DNA from: Comamonadaceae bacterium | GTDB taxonomy: Bacteria; Pseudomonadota; Gammaproteobacteria; Burkholderiales; Burkholderiaceae_C | Length of the DNA stretch: 64,000 bases | Direction of reading: 5' to 3' | NCBI GenBank assembly: GCA_947450675.1 | Contig: CANFWI010000007.1 | Location: forward strand, 1-64,000 | Shown here: in pieces, positions 19,140 through 28,230 of the stretch | Layout of the letters: the number at the start of each line of letters is the position of its first letter | Position numbering within the stretch: position 1 is the stretch's first letter | Notes under the pieces: model-generated | Told to the model about the DNA's origin: nothing | The model's input: the letters and a program-made list of their open reading frames with translations, nothing else | Database searches by the model: none | Translations under genes and position numbers: made by a program

Positions 19140-19991
19140 TCAGTCAACGGCATGGAGGAATCGAAGCACGTGCTGATTGAATTCTTCTGGCCGTTCCCAG
19201 TTAAGGGAGTGGCCTGCGTCTGGCATGTTGACAAAGGTGGCTTTGCGCAGGTGGCGCGCCCAAAACCGCATCAATGTGGGCGGCGCCAGCAGGTCAGCGC
19301 CTCCCATGATGATCAGCGTGTCCGCTTGGATGTTTGAAATCTTGGCGAAGGTGTTCGGGGTTCGCATCGGTTGCGCTGGCGCGTCAGGCTGACGGGCCGC
19401 GTGCTCCATCTGGACAAAGCGTGCAAGTCCTTCAGGATCTTCCGCGCGGTAGGACACGCCAACTTCAAGATAGACCCGCAAATCGGTGTTTCCGGTCAGC
19501 CCAGGAACAGCGATTCGGTCGTAGAAAGCCTGCATCTCAGGCTCCTTGAACTGGCCATTGCTTGCCGCAACGATCAGTCGTCGCAAACGCTCAGGACGCC
19601 AAGCGGCGTAGTCGAGGGCGACGAAACCACCCCCGGCAATACCCAACAGGTGAAACGGCGGTAATTGAAGGTGCTCAACCAACGCATCGAGATCTTCCGC
19701 CACCGAGCCGGGCTGAATGCCAGTCGATGCGTCGGCTGTGCTTTTGCCCCAGCCGCGACGGTCAAAAGCGATCACCCGAAAACCCGCTTTGGCGAAGACT
19801 GCGAACTGCTGACGCCAAGCTTCAACGGTGCCCGTGTTGGCGTGAAGCAGCACCACGGGCGTACCGGCGCCGCCGCTGTCAACGGTCCAAAGTCGCACGC
19901 CCGCAAGGTCGACGAAGGCACCCGCAGGCACATCGAATGGCGTGGGTGGGTGTGGTTCGTCGGGCCATGGGTATGAGGTAGGTTTGAGCAC
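19140..19991 (-). CDS. Alpha/beta-fold hydrolase homologue lacking the nucleophile serine (copy 1)
   Basis: A 283-residue alpha/beta-hydrolase fold protein. The oxyanion segment VVLLHANTGTVEAW, the DRRGWGKS strand, the acid in GGADLLAPP and the catalytic-type His in PDAGHSLNWE are present. The nucleophile elbow, normally G-x-S-x-G, reads LLGIAGGGFV (about residue 119), so the serine is alanine. It may be non-hydrolytic, for example a C-C lyase, hydratase or binding protein, or the annotated triad may be wrong. The start is GTG 19991, with no strong ribosome site. It is divergent from the CMD-amidohydrolase pair and upstream of Bug copy 3. Confidence 0.85.
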   Translation of the reverse strand: MLKPTSYPWPDEPHPPTPFDVPAGAFVDLAGVRLWTVDSGGAGTPVVLLHANTGTVEAWRQQFAVFAKAGFRVIAFDRRGWGKSTADASTGIQPGSVAEDLDALVEHLQLPPFHLLGIAGGGFVALDYAAWRPERLRRLIVAASNGQFKEPEMQAFYDRIAVPGLTGNTDLRVYLEVGVSYRAEDPEGLARFVQMEHAARQPDAPAQPMRTPNTFAKISNIQADTLIIMGGADLLAPPTLMRFWARHLRKATFVNMPDAGHSLNWERPEEFNQHVLRFLHAVD

Positions 19992-20156
19992 GAATTCATT
20001 CTAGGATTTGAGCCCTGCATGTGTCATGCCGTGAAGCGCAAGACTGACTTGTGCCGTTTCGCAGCAGAACTGCTTGCTGAGTCATAGCAGCCATGCGCAT
20101 CGCAAGCCACGGCGGCGGCGCAGGCTGGTTAAGCTCAAGGGATTCAGGAGTTCAAC

Positions 20157-20729
20157 ATGCCACGCATTTCATTTCCAACACCCGACACCATGGATGCCGA
20201 CCAACTTCGGGTCTACAACAAAATTATTTCAGGTCGGCGCGGCAAAATTCAGGGCCCCTTGCGGGTGGCCCTGTACAACGCTGAACTCGCGGACCGCTGG
20301 CAGGCGCTGGGTGAATTGTTGCGCTACAACACCACCTTGACACCGCGCCTGTCGGAGATCGCCATCCTCGTCACCGGCCGTGGATGCCAGTCGCCGTTCG
20401 AGTGGTATGCCCACCGCATTGAGGCCGAAAAAATTGGCCTGTCGCAAGATCTGATTGAGGCCCTGCTGGCTCAACAAACACCATCGGGTCTCACCGCCGA
20501 AGAAGCCATCGTGCACCAAGTGGCGGTGGAGCTGAACCAGTCACGCTCCGTCTCCGAGGCGACGTATCAAACCGCACTTGGGCTTCTGGGTGAGCGGGCC
20601 TTGGTCGAACTGACGGCCTTGGTGGGCTACTACACGATGGTCGCGATGACGCTCAACACCCACGAAATACCGCTGCCTGAAGGCGTCGCCCCGGCCTTTC
20701 CTTTGCCACAACACGCAGGCCAGCCATGA
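20157..20729 (+). CDS. Carboxymuconolactone decarboxylase (CMD) family protein
   Basis: A 190-residue all-helical CMD/AhpD-like protein. The core motif LTPRLSEIAILVTGRGCQSPFEW continues into YAHRIEA; the EWYAH histidine is kept, but the AhpD CxxC pair is absent (one Cys only), so an alkylhydroperoxidase role is unlikely. In aromatic catabolism family members decarboxylate gamma-lactones. The start is ATG 20157. The last four bases overlap the next gene (ATGA), so it is coupled to the amidohydrolase. The substrate is unknown. Confidence 0.85.
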   Translation: MPRISFPTPDTMDADQLRVYNKIISGRRGKIQGPLRVALYNAELADRWQALGELLRYNTTLTPRLSEIAILVTGRGCQSPFEWYAHRIEAEKIGLSQDLIEALLAQQTPSGLTAEEAIVHQVAVELNQSRSVSEATYQTALGLLGERALVELTALVGYYTMVAMTLNTHEIPLPEGVAPAFPLPQHAGQP

Positions 20730-21532
20730 CCGAAGGCTGGGATTGCCACGGCCACGTCTTTGGTCCATACGACCGTTACCCGCTGGCCGCTGGGCGCAGC
20801 TACACACCGCCCGAAGCCCTGCTGCCCGATTACCTGTCCCAGCTGGCGCGCCTAGGCCTGTCGCATGGCGTTTTGGTCCACCCCAGCGCCTACGGCACTG
20901 ACCTCACGCTCTTGCTCGATGTGCTGGCCGCGCAGCCACGTTTGCGCGGCGTTATCGTCGCGCGGCCGGGCGACTTGCCAGCGCTGGACGGCTTGCACGA
21001 TGCCGGAGTACGGGCGCTGCGCTTCAGTCACCGCAGCGGCGCCGGAAGCAACTTTCTGGGCAGTGCAAACTTTGAGGATTTGTTGACACTGGCACCCGCC
21101 ATGGCAGCCGCCGGACTGCACGCTGAGCTCTGGACCGACTGCAAGGTCTTGCCCGACATCGCACCACAATTGCGGACGCTGCCCTTTCCGGTGGTGATAG
21201 ACCACATGGGCGGCTTTGACGTCGAGGCCGGTGTTGACGACCCGAACTTTCGCACCCTTTTGTCGCTGGTAGAGAGCGGCACCGTCTGGGTCAAGTTGTG
21301 CGCTTACCGCAACCTGTTGAAGGCCGCCAGCATCGAGCAAGGGTTGCCGTTTCACCAAGCCTTGGTCGCAGCCAACCCAGCGCAACTCGTCTGGGGCAGC
21401 GACTGGCCCCATCTGAATGTGGCGCCCGCGCCAGACGCGCTGCAACTGCTGGACATGATGAAACGCTGGACCGCGAGCGATGACCTCACGCGGCAAATTT
21501 TGGTGAGCAACCCGAAAGCGCTGTACGCCTGA
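20726..21532 (+). CDS. Amidohydrolase-2 family (PDC hydrolase-like) TIM-barrel protein
   Basis: A 268-residue metal-dependent hydrolase of the amidohydrolase-2 family, whose members include 2-pyrone-4,6-dicarboxylate hydrolase (LigI) and related lactonases and decarboxylases. Motifs are the N-terminal HxH in DCHGHVFGP, the HP at the end of GVLVHPSAYG, VVIDHMGG, and the C-terminal acid in LVWGSDWPH. Together with the coupled CMD protein this suggests ring-opening or decarboxylation of a lactone or carboxylate intermediate. The natural substrate cannot be read from the sequence. Confidence 0.87.
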   Translation: MTEGWDCHGHVFGPYDRYPLAAGRSYTPPEALLPDYLSQLARLGLSHGVLVHPSAYGTDLTLLLDVLAAQPRLRGVIVARPGDLPALDGLHDAGVRALRFSHRSGAGSNFLGSANFEDLLTLAPAMAAAGLHAELWTDCKVLPDIAPQLRTLPFPVVIDHMGGFDVEAGVDDPNFRTLLSLVESGTVWVKLCAYRNLLKAASIEQGLPFHQALVAANPAQLVWGSDWPHLNVAPAPDALQLLDMMKRWTASDDLTRQILVSNPKALYA

Positions 21533-21584
21533 GCGCTGCGCCATCAGCGGCAAGACTGAAGGCGTGCGCCGGGGGTTTATGCAA

Positions 21585-22547
21585 TCACGACAGTGGCACC
21601 AACTCCCGACCCTCGAGCCAAGCCCTGATGTTGTCGATCACGCCGCCATAAAAAGCGGACAGGTTTTCGGCGGTGGCGTAGCCGAGGTGCGGCGTGAGCA
21701 CCACATTCTCAAAGCCGCACAGGGGATGGGTCGGTGCTAACGGTTCTTGCCAAAAAACATCCAACCCAGCGCCGCCAATCTGGCGCAAGCGCAAGGCATC
21801 GATCAGCGCGTCTTCATCCACCAGACCAGCACGGGCTGTATTGACCAAAAAAGCATCTGCCTTCATGGCTGCCAGGTCGAGCCGCGAGACCACCGACGCG
21901 GTCGTCGGCGACAAAACAAGGTGCAGTGACACGACGTTAGCGGTCTCAAAAAGTTCGGCTTTTTCAACCTTGCGCACGCCCGCCTGCACAGCCCGTTCCT
22001 CTGTCAAATTCGGACTCCAGGCGATGACGTCCATGCCAAAGGCTTTGCCGATGCGGGCCATGCGTTTGCCAACATGACCCAGGCCGGCGATGCCCAGAAC
22101 TTTGCCCTCTAGTGCCTGCGCGAGCTGGGGTTGCCAATGACCCGCACACAGTGCCGTGTGCGACACAACCAAACGTTTGTGCAGTGCAAGGATTAAGGCC
22201 CAAGCAGTTTCTGCCGTCGCCGCCAAACCGTTGCGCGCGCCACGCGCACCACACACGGTCACACCTTGTCGGCGGCAGGCCTCTAAGTCAATCGCCGCGT
22301 TGCGAAGCCCCGTGCTGGCCAGCAATTTCAAGCGCGGAAGGCGCTCAATCACAGCCGCCGGAAATGCCGTTCGCTCCCGCATGGCAACCACCACATCGAA
22401 GTCCTGCAGGCGCTGAATCAGTGCGGCCTCGCTGCCAGCCGGTTCTGTGAAAACCTGCACAGACACCGCGTCACCGAGGACGCGCCAGTCTGCCAGTTCA
22501 AGGGCTAAGCCTTGGTAATCATCCAGGATGGCAATCCTTTTTTGCAT
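21585..22547 (-). CDS. D-2-hydroxyacid dehydrogenase family protein
   Basis: A 320-residue NAD(P)-dependent dehydrogenase of the D-isomer 2-hydroxyacid family. The Rossmann motif is IAGLGHVGKRMA; the catalytic Arg is in VNTARAGLVDE, Glu in FWQEPLAP and His in TPHLGYAT. ATG 22547 (MQKRIAILDDYQGLAL) is preferred to an upstream in-frame codon at 22595 because the latter lies inside Bug copy 4. The gene begins five bases after that gene's stop. It is the last gene of the 12-gene run and may oxidise or reduce a hydroxyacid produced by the hydratases. Confidence 0.9.
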   Translation of the reverse strand: MQKRIAILDDYQGLALELADWRVLGDAVSVQVFTEPAGSEAALIQRLQDFDVVVAMRERTAFPAAVIERLPRLKLLASTGLRNAAIDLEACRRQGVTVCGARGARNGLAATAETAWALILALHKRLVVSHTALCAGHWQPQLAQALEGKVLGIAGLGHVGKRMARIGKAFGMDVIAWSPNLTEERAVQAGVRKVEKAELFETANVVSLHLVLSPTTASVVSRLDLAAMKADAFLVNTARAGLVDEDALIDALRLRQIGGAGLDVFWQEPLAPTHPLCGFENVVLTPHLGYATAENLSAFYGGVIDNIRAWLEGRELVPLS

Positions 22548-22552
22548 GGGGT

Positions 22553-23512
22553 TTATTCCAGCGTGATGTGGCCCTTCTTGATCACTGCCGCCCACTTGAT
22601 GGACTCTTGCTGCATGAGCTTGCGGTAGTCGTCGGGCGTGGTGCTGGTGGCGACGGCACCCAAGGCGGCAATTTGGGCTTTCACGGAAGGCGTGTTCAGC
22701 ACCGTGACCAATGCGTCACGCATTTTTTGCTGAATGGCAGCGGGCAAAGCCGTCGGCGCGATGATGCCGTAGTTGGACTCCGAGTACACCGCCGGCAGGC
22801 CCAGTTCGGTGGTGGTTGGCACGTTCGGCAGCGCCTCTGAACGACGCGGCCCCGACACCGCCAAAATCTTCACACCACGGGACGTGAACTGCAGCACCGC
22901 GGGCAAGTCAGCCGCCAACACTTGAATCTCACCCCCTAACAAAGCAGTGACGGCTGGCGCGGCGCCTTTGTAAGGGATGTGTGCCATCTTGATGCCGGCT
23001 TCTTGCGCAAACAACTCTGCGCCCAGATGGGGTGTGGTGGCATTGCCGGCTGAACCATAGTTGATCTTGCCAGGTTCTTTCTTGGCCAAGGCAATCAGTT
23101 CCTGCAGCGTCTTGACCGGCACTTGCGGGCCCACCGTGATGACCTGCGGCACACGGGCGACCAGCGAGATGTAGTTGATGTTGTCGACCGCGTAAGGCAC
23201 TTTTTGCAAATGCGGCAGCACCGTGATGCCGCCGGGAACGCCAAAGCCAAAGGTATAGCCATCCGGCTCGGCTTTGATGGCGGCATCCATGCCAATCGTG
23301 CCGCTGGCACCGGCGCGGTTGTCGATGATGATGTTCTGTCCCAGTGCCTCACTCAGTTTGGGGGCAATGGTTCGTGCCAGCTGATCCACCGGCCCGCCGG
23401 CCGGGTAAGGCACGATGAGGCGAATCGGCTTCGACGGCCAAGCGGATTGCGCGCTGGCAGTCAGGGTAACGAATGCGGTCAAGCAGAGCAACAGGACGTT
23501 TCTTTTGAGCAC
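22553..23512 (-). CDS. Bug/TctC-family receptor (copy 4)
   Basis: A 319-residue periplasmic binding protein with a Sec signal (NVLLLCLTAFVTLTASAQSA) and motifs WPSKPIRLIVPYPAGGPVD, DNRAGASGTIGMDA and HIPYKGAAPAV. GTG 23512 is taken as the start because GGAG lies six bases upstream and the signal peptide follows at once; the open frame extends 50 codons further but into basic, non-conserved sequence. It lies inside the catabolic run between the MaoC and hydroxyacid dehydrogenase genes, so it probably binds the pathway's substrate or a close relative. Confidence 0.9.
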   Translation of the reverse strand: MLKRNVLLLCLTAFVTLTASAQSAWPSKPIRLIVPYPAGGPVDQLARTIAPKLSEALGQNIIIDNRAGASGTIGMDAAIKAEPDGYTFGFGVPGGITVLPHLQKVPYAVDNINYISLVARVPQVITVGPQVPVKTLQELIALAKKEPGKINYGSAGNATTPHLGAELFAQEAGIKMAHIPYKGAAPAVTALLGGEIQVLAADLPAVLQFTSRGVKILAVSGPRRSEALPNVPTTTELGLPAVYSESNYGIIAPTALPAAIQQKMRDALVTVLNTPSVKAQIAALGAVATSTTPDDYRKLMQQESIKWAAVIKKGHITLE

Positions 23513-23561
23513 AGTGATCTCCAGTGGTTGTTTTGTGGGGTGATAAGGAATGCGCGCCGTC

Positions 23562-24020
23562 TCAGGCGTCGCGAAGCAACAAAATGAACTCGGCGACCAG
23601 CGCTGGCCGCGTCTGTCCTTCAATCTCGAACTCGCATTGCGTGGTGATGCGCGTGGCACCATCTAGGCGCGTCGCCTTCAGCAAGGTTTGGTGCAAACGC
23701 AGCCGCGACATCACCGGCACCTGAGCCGTGTAGCGGACGCGGTCGGAGCCGTAATTCAAGCCCTGACCACGCTGTTCGATGCGGAAGATGTCGCGCTGCA
23801 AACGTGGCACCAGCGACAACACAAAGAGCCCGTGGGCGATGGTCTTGCCGCCGGGCATGTCGCGCTGGGCACGGGCCACATCGACATGAATCCAGAAGTC
23901 ATCGCCGGTGACTTGCGCATACGTGTCGATGTGGTGTTGCTCGACCGTGAACCAGTCACTGACGCCGAGTTTCTGGCCGACATGCGACAACATGTCTGCC
24001 GGGGTTTGAAGTATCAGCAT
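23562..24020 (-). CDS. MaoC-like dehydratase
   Basis: A 152-residue single hot-dog domain of the (R)-specific enoyl-CoA hydratase (MaoC) type. The hydratase signature VTGDDFWIHVD gives the Asp/His pair (FYAQVTGD-x4-H pattern), followed by GKTIAHGLFVLSL. It would add water to a 2-enoyl-CoA. It begins three bases after the acyl-CoA dehydrogenase stop and so is translationally close to it; oxidation followed by hydration fits. An unrelated crotonase-type hydratase is encoded in the same operon, perhaps acting on another intermediate or stereoisomer. Confidence 0.88.
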   Translation of the reverse strand: MLILQTPADMLSHVGQKLGVSDWFTVEQHHIDTYAQVTGDDFWIHVDVARAQRDMPGGKTIAHGLFVLSLVPRLQRDIFRIEQRGQGLNYGSDRVRYTAQVPVMSRLRLHQTLLKATRLDGATRITTQCEFEIEGQTRPALVAEFILLLRDA

Positions 24021-24023
24021 GCT

Positions 24024-26366
24024 TCAGCTCGGTAAATCCAGCACCGCTTTGGCCAGAATATTGCGTTGTATTTCGTTGCTGCCCGCGAAGATTTTGGCGC
24101 CCAGTGCGTTGAACAAAGGCGCCACCACATGCAGGTCAATCTCTTCGGTCAGGCAGTGGTCGCGCAGGCCGCCGTAGTCGTCGGCCGACTCCATCAGCAG
24201 CAAGGCCAGCCGCTCATAGGTTTCTGTCGACCAGATCTTCAGCATCGAGATGCTGGCGGGAATGCTCTCGCCACGTTTAGCGATGGCGGCAAAGCCGTTG
24301 TAAGCCGCACCCAAATCAGCCGTGTCGAGTTGAAGCTCGGTCAAGCGCGCCAAAAACACCGGGTCTTCCAAAAGGCCACGCTGACGGGCTAATTTTTCGA
24401 CCTGATGCAAGGTGTGCTGCGAATGTTTCGGGCTGCCGGTGAAGAGCCGCTCAAAACCCAGCAGCGCCTTGGCGACCGTCCAGCCTTGGTTCAGCTCTCC
24501 CACGAGATTCGCCAGCGGCACGCGCACGTTGTCGAAAAAGACCTCGCAAAATTCACGCTCGGCCGCCAGATTTTGGATCGGTCGAACGGTCACACCAGGG
24601 GTCTTCAAATCAACCAGTAAAAAGCTGATGCCGGCCTGCTTCTTGACGGTTTTGTCAGTGCGCACCAGCATGAACATGTGCGTGCCGTCCATGCCCCAGG
24701 TGGTCCAGGTTTTTTGTCCGTTGACAACGAATTCATCGCCGTCGATCACCGCCTCGGTGCGCACGGCGGCCAAGTCTGAACCTGCATTCGGCTCAGAGTA
24801 GCCTTGTGTCCAGACCTGCTCACCGGCCAAGATTTTGGGCAAAAACCGGGCGCGCTGCTCGTCGGTGCCAAAGCGCATCAAGATCGGCCCGACCATCACC
24901 AAGCCTTGATCGGGCGGACGCGCCACGCCCCAGGCTTCGCTTTCTTCGATGTAAGCGATCAGTTTGTCAGCCGGCAGGCCCATGCCACCGTGCTCTTTCG
25001 GCCAAGCTGGCGCCAACCAACCCAGCCGCGACAGCGTCATGTACCAATCCTTGGACTCAGCCCAGGTCTGGCGATACGGACGGTAGCGCCGCTCGGCCGG
25101 GTAATGCTTGGCAAAGAAGGCGCGCACCATCCGGCGAAACTCGGCTTCTGGCATGTCGTCCCAGCGCGCATCGGGCGAAAACTCGGTGTACTCAGCCTGG
25201 CCGGTTGTCGCGGGCACAGCAGCACGGTTGGCGCCCGCGAGTTGCGCATAGCGACGGCGATGGCTGGCAGGATTACCCCATCGGCTCGACAGCGTCATCG
25301 CGCGCTTGAAATAGAGTCCGATGTCATATTCATTGGTCGTGCCGATGGCGCCATGCAGCTGAATCGCCATGCGCGTCATCTCGCAAGCCGCAAAAGCGCA
25401 GCGTGACTTGAGTCGGCTCGCCGTGCTGGCCCAGAGCTGTTCACCCGCGTCCGGCGAACTCACCACCGCAAGACCTTCACGCAAGCAGGCCGCGCCCAGC
25501 TCGACCTGAATCAAGCCGTCCACCAGGCGGTGTTGCAAGGCCTGAAAACTGCCGATGGGCTTGCCAAACTGCGTGCGCGTACAGAGGTAATCGCGCGTCA
25601 AGGACAGCGCCCGTTCGGCGATGCCGACCAACTCAGCGGACTGGATGATGCGGGCCACCTCATTGGCGCGGCTCAACGCTGCTTGCGCTGTCGGCCCCAA
25701 AGCCAGCAACTGCGAAGGGGCGATTTCGACCTGCGTGAAACTCACACTGCACAACAAGCTGCCGTCCACCGCTTGCTCTGCGCTCAGCCGCACCCCGGCT
25801 TGGTCGGCTGACACCCAGACCAACGCAGGCTGTGCGTCCAGATGGCAACTGACGATCCAGCCATCAGCGCCCAAGCCCGGGCGGACAAAACGTTTTTGCC
25901 CCTCTAAGACCCATTGGCCATGGCTCGAGGTCGCACGTGTGAGCTGGTTGGTGGCCTCCAGTTCACCTGCTTTTTCTTGCCAGGCAACGCCCGCCACGAA
26001 ATGTCCGGCTGAGAGTTTTTTGATCAACTCATCCCGCGCGGAACTGACTGGCAGCGCGCACAGCAAGGCCAACGGATGCACACCGGCATCGACCAGCGGT
26101 TCGGGCAACAAATGGCGGCCACATTCTTGCGCGATGGCCGCCACTTCGGCCAAGCCCAGACCGAGCCCGTCGAGCGACTCTGGAACCAAGATCGACAACC
26201 AGCCCATGTCGGCTATTTGTTGCCACACATCACGGTCAAAGCCGCCACCGCCCGCTTCGAGCGCGCGCACGCGTTGTCGTTGGTCGACAGCACCCAAGAA
26301 GGCACTGGCGCTGTCACGAAACATAGTGATGGACTCGGTGTCCATGTCGGTGGCCTGAGTTGTCAT
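24024..26366 (-). CDS. Fused two-domain acyl-CoA dehydrogenase
   Basis: A 780-residue protein, twice the usual ~380-400, made of two acyl-CoA dehydrogenase folds. The N-terminal fold (about 15-375) includes GWLSILVPESLDGLGLG and QLHGAIGTTNEYD...YFKRA. The C-terminal fold (about 400-780) includes LAPAWPKEHGGMGLP, the FAD-site segment QGYSEPNAGSDLAAVRT and GQKTWTTW. At the C-terminus the MCAD-type base motif YEGT is replaced by FAGS (alanine at about 761), so the catalytic base must come from elsewhere. Fused pairs resemble the alpha2beta2 dehydrogenases of steroid side-chain breakdown, where only one half binds FAD. Its start overlaps the CoA-transferase stop (TGATG). Confidence 0.9.
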   Translation of the reverse strand: MTTQATDMDTESITMFRDSASAFLGAVDQRQRVRALEAGGGGFDRDVWQQIADMGWLSILVPESLDGLGLGLAEVAAIAQECGRHLLPEPLVDAGVHPLALLCALPVSSARDELIKKLSAGHFVAGVAWQEKAGELEATNQLTRATSSHGQWVLEGQKRFVRPGLGADGWIVSCHLDAQPALVWVSADQAGVRLSAEQAVDGSLLCSVSFTQVEIAPSQLLALGPTAQAALSRANEVARIIQSAELVGIAERALSLTRDYLCTRTQFGKPIGSFQALQHRLVDGLIQVELGAACLREGLAVVSSPDAGEQLWASTASRLKSRCAFAACEMTRMAIQLHGAIGTTNEYDIGLYFKRAMTLSSRWGNPASHRRRYAQLAGANRAAVPATTGQAEYTEFSPDARWDDMPEAEFRRMVRAFFAKHYPAERRYRPYRQTWAESKDWYMTLSRLGWLAPAWPKEHGGMGLPADKLIAYIEESEAWGVARPPDQGLVMVGPILMRFGTDEQRARFLPKILAGEQVWTQGYSEPNAGSDLAAVRTEAVIDGDEFVVNGQKTWTTWGMDGTHMFMLVRTDKTVKKQAGISFLLVDLKTPGVTVRPIQNLAAEREFCEVFFDNVRVPLANLVGELNQGWTVAKALLGFERLFTGSPKHSQHTLHQVEKLARQRGLLEDPVFLARLTELQLDTADLGAAYNGFAAIAKRGESIPASISMLKIWSTETYERLALLLMESADDYGGLRDHCLTEEIDLHVVAPLFNALGAKIFAGSNEIQRNILAKAVLDLPS

Positions 26367-27586
26367 CAGACGACCTTGCGTTGGCGCAGTTCGGCGATGC
26401 CTTGCTCGTCCATCTGCAGCACGTCGCGCAGCACCTCAGCCGTGTGTTCGCCGAGCAGCGGCGGCGGCCGTTGGTAGTGAACCGGCGAAGCCGAAAACCG
26501 CACCGGGTTGGCGACTTGCGGAATCTCGCCGATGGTGGGATGCTGCATGTGTTGCAGCATCTCGCGGTGCACGATTTGCGGGTCAGCGAACACCTCTGAA
26601 AAATTGTTGATCGGGCCACTCGGCACACCGGCTGCATCGAAGTCGGCATACCACTGCGCCACCCGGCGCGTCTTCAAGACCTCGGCCAGCAAGGGCACCA
26701 ATGTCAGGCGGTGCTTGGCGCGATCGGGATTGGTCTTGAAGCGGCTGTCTGCGGCCAACTCAGGCAGTCCGAGGCACTCACAGAGTTTCACAAACTGCGA
26801 GTCGTTGCCGACGGCGATCATGATCGGTGCATCGGCACATTCAAACGCTTGGTAGGGGCAAGTGATCGGCGAGGCCGTGCCCAGCCGCGCAGGCTGCTGG
26901 CCCGTCACCAGATAAATCATCGCCAAGTGCGACAAGGCCGCTACCTGCGCATCAAAGAGTGCCAAGTCAATGTGCTGACCTTGACCGGAGACCATGTCGC
27001 GGTGCCGCAGTGCCGCCAGCACCGCGCTCACGGCATAAAAGCCTGCCGTGATATCGCCTACCGCAAAGCCGGTGCGCATCGGCCCGCCGCCCGGCTCGCC
27101 GTCCGCATGACCGGTGATGCTCATGAGCCCACTCATGGCTTGAAATATCGGGTCATAACCCGGCTGGTGACTGTACGGGCCGGTCTGCCCGAAGCCACTG
27201 ATCGAGCAATACACCAGCTTCGGATGTGTCGCTTGCAGGCTCGCATAGTCAAGTCCGTAGCGCGCCAAATCGCCGGCCTTGAAGTTCTCAATCAGGATGT
27301 CACTCTCGGCCGCCAACCGACGGATCAAGGCTTGGCCTTCGGCTTGCGACATGTCCACGGTGATCGAGCGTTTGCCACGGTTCATGGCGAGAAAAGAAGT
27401 GGTCTCACTGGTTTCAACGCCGGCGGCATCCTTGGCGCGAAAGCCTTGTTGGCGAACATCATCACCGCGACCGGGACGCTCCACCTTGATCACCTCGGCA
27501 CCAAAGTCCGCCAGCATTTGGCCGGCCCACGGTCCCGAAAAAACGCGGCTCAAATCGAGCACGCGCACACCGGTTAAACATGTCAT
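26366..27586 (-). CDS. CaiB/BaiF family III CoA-transferase (copy 1)
   Basis: A 406-residue class III CoA-transferase that moves CoA from a donor such as succinyl-CoA to a free acid. It opens VRVLDLSRVFSGPWAGQMLADFGAEV; the catalytic aspartate is in AVGDITAGFYAV, and GFGQTGPY and NRGKRSITVD are further family marks. It lies directly upstream of the acyl-CoA dehydrogenase with a one-base overlap, consistent with activation before dehydrogenation. A second family member lies two genes upstream; the pair may form a heteromer or handle two acids. Confidence 0.93.
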   Translation of the reverse strand: MTCLTGVRVLDLSRVFSGPWAGQMLADFGAEVIKVERPGRGDDVRQQGFRAKDAAGVETSETTSFLAMNRGKRSITVDMSQAEGQALIRRLAAESDILIENFKAGDLARYGLDYASLQATHPKLVYCSISGFGQTGPYSHQPGYDPIFQAMSGLMSITGHADGEPGGGPMRTGFAVGDITAGFYAVSAVLAALRHRDMVSGQGQHIDLALFDAQVAALSHLAMIYLVTGQQPARLGTASPITCPYQAFECADAPIMIAVGNDSQFVKLCECLGLPELAADSRFKTNPDRAKHRLTLVPLLAEVLKTRRVAQWYADFDAAGVPSGPINNFSEVFADPQIVHREMLQHMQHPTIGEIPQVANPVRFSASPVHYQRPPPLLGEHTAEVLRDVLQMDEQGIAELRQRKVV

Positions 27587-27619
27587 GGCAACTCTCGGGT
27601 GATGGTGTTCATAGCCGCG

Positions 27620-28228
27620 TCAGCCTTCAGCTGGCTCGGTGAGCACAAAGGAAGGGCGTTGCCGCAACTCGGCAAACCATGCCGCCAGCGCTGGCGCATG
27701 ATCGCGCCAACCGAGGTCTTCAAAGCGGTAATCCAAGTAACCCAGCGCGCAACCCAGCGTCACGGTGCCGATGCTCAAAGGGGCTGCCTTCAAAGCGCTC
27801 ACTTCGGCTTCGAGTTGTGCCAGCACTGCCTGGGTCTTGAGCTCAAAGGCATCCATCAGCGGCTGCAAGGCATGCTCACGCTCACGCTCGTTGCGCCACA
27901 AAATCAAAGCATCGAGCAAACCATTCCCCAGGGCATGCCAACGCAGAGCTCGCCATTTTTGGGGGCCGCTGGCGGGAAACAAAGGACCGTTGGCGCGATC
28001 ATTCAAGTATTCGCAGATCACCACCGAATCAAACAGCGTGCTGCCGTCGTCGAGCAGCAGCGTCGGAATTTTGGACAGCGGGTTGTCGCGCATCAAGGCG
28101 GCGTTGGGCTTGAGCATGGCCGCCACTGAACGGATTTTTTCAACCTCGATGTCCAAGCCGAGTTCGTGAATGCAGACCATCACCTTGCGCACAAAAGGCG
28201 ACTTGGGAGACCAATGAAGTTGCAGCAT
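27620..28228 (-). CDS. Glutathione S-transferase family protein
   Basis: A 202-residue GST. The N-terminal thioredoxin-like domain shows LHWSPKSPFVRKV with the Ser typical of beta/zeta-like bacterial GSTs, NPLSKIPTL with the cis-Pro, and the glutathione gamma-Glu site DGSTLFDSVVICEYL. The helical C-terminal domain follows. It sits between the two CoA-transferase genes with gaps of 2 and 33 bases. In catabolic operons such GSTs act as isomerases or dehalogenases, or protect from electrophilic acyl intermediates; no choice can be made here. Confidence 0.9.
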   Translation of the reverse strand: MLQLHWSPKSPFVRKVMVCIHELGLDIEVEKIRSVAAMLKPNAALMRDNPLSKIPTLLLDDGSTLFDSVVICEYLNDRANGPLFPASGPQKWRALRWHALGNGLLDALILWRNEREREHALQPLMDAFELKTQAVLAQLEAEVSALKAAPLSIGTVTLGCALGYLDYRFEDLGWRDHAPALAAWFAELRQRPSFVLTEPAEG

Positions 28229-28230
28229 GT

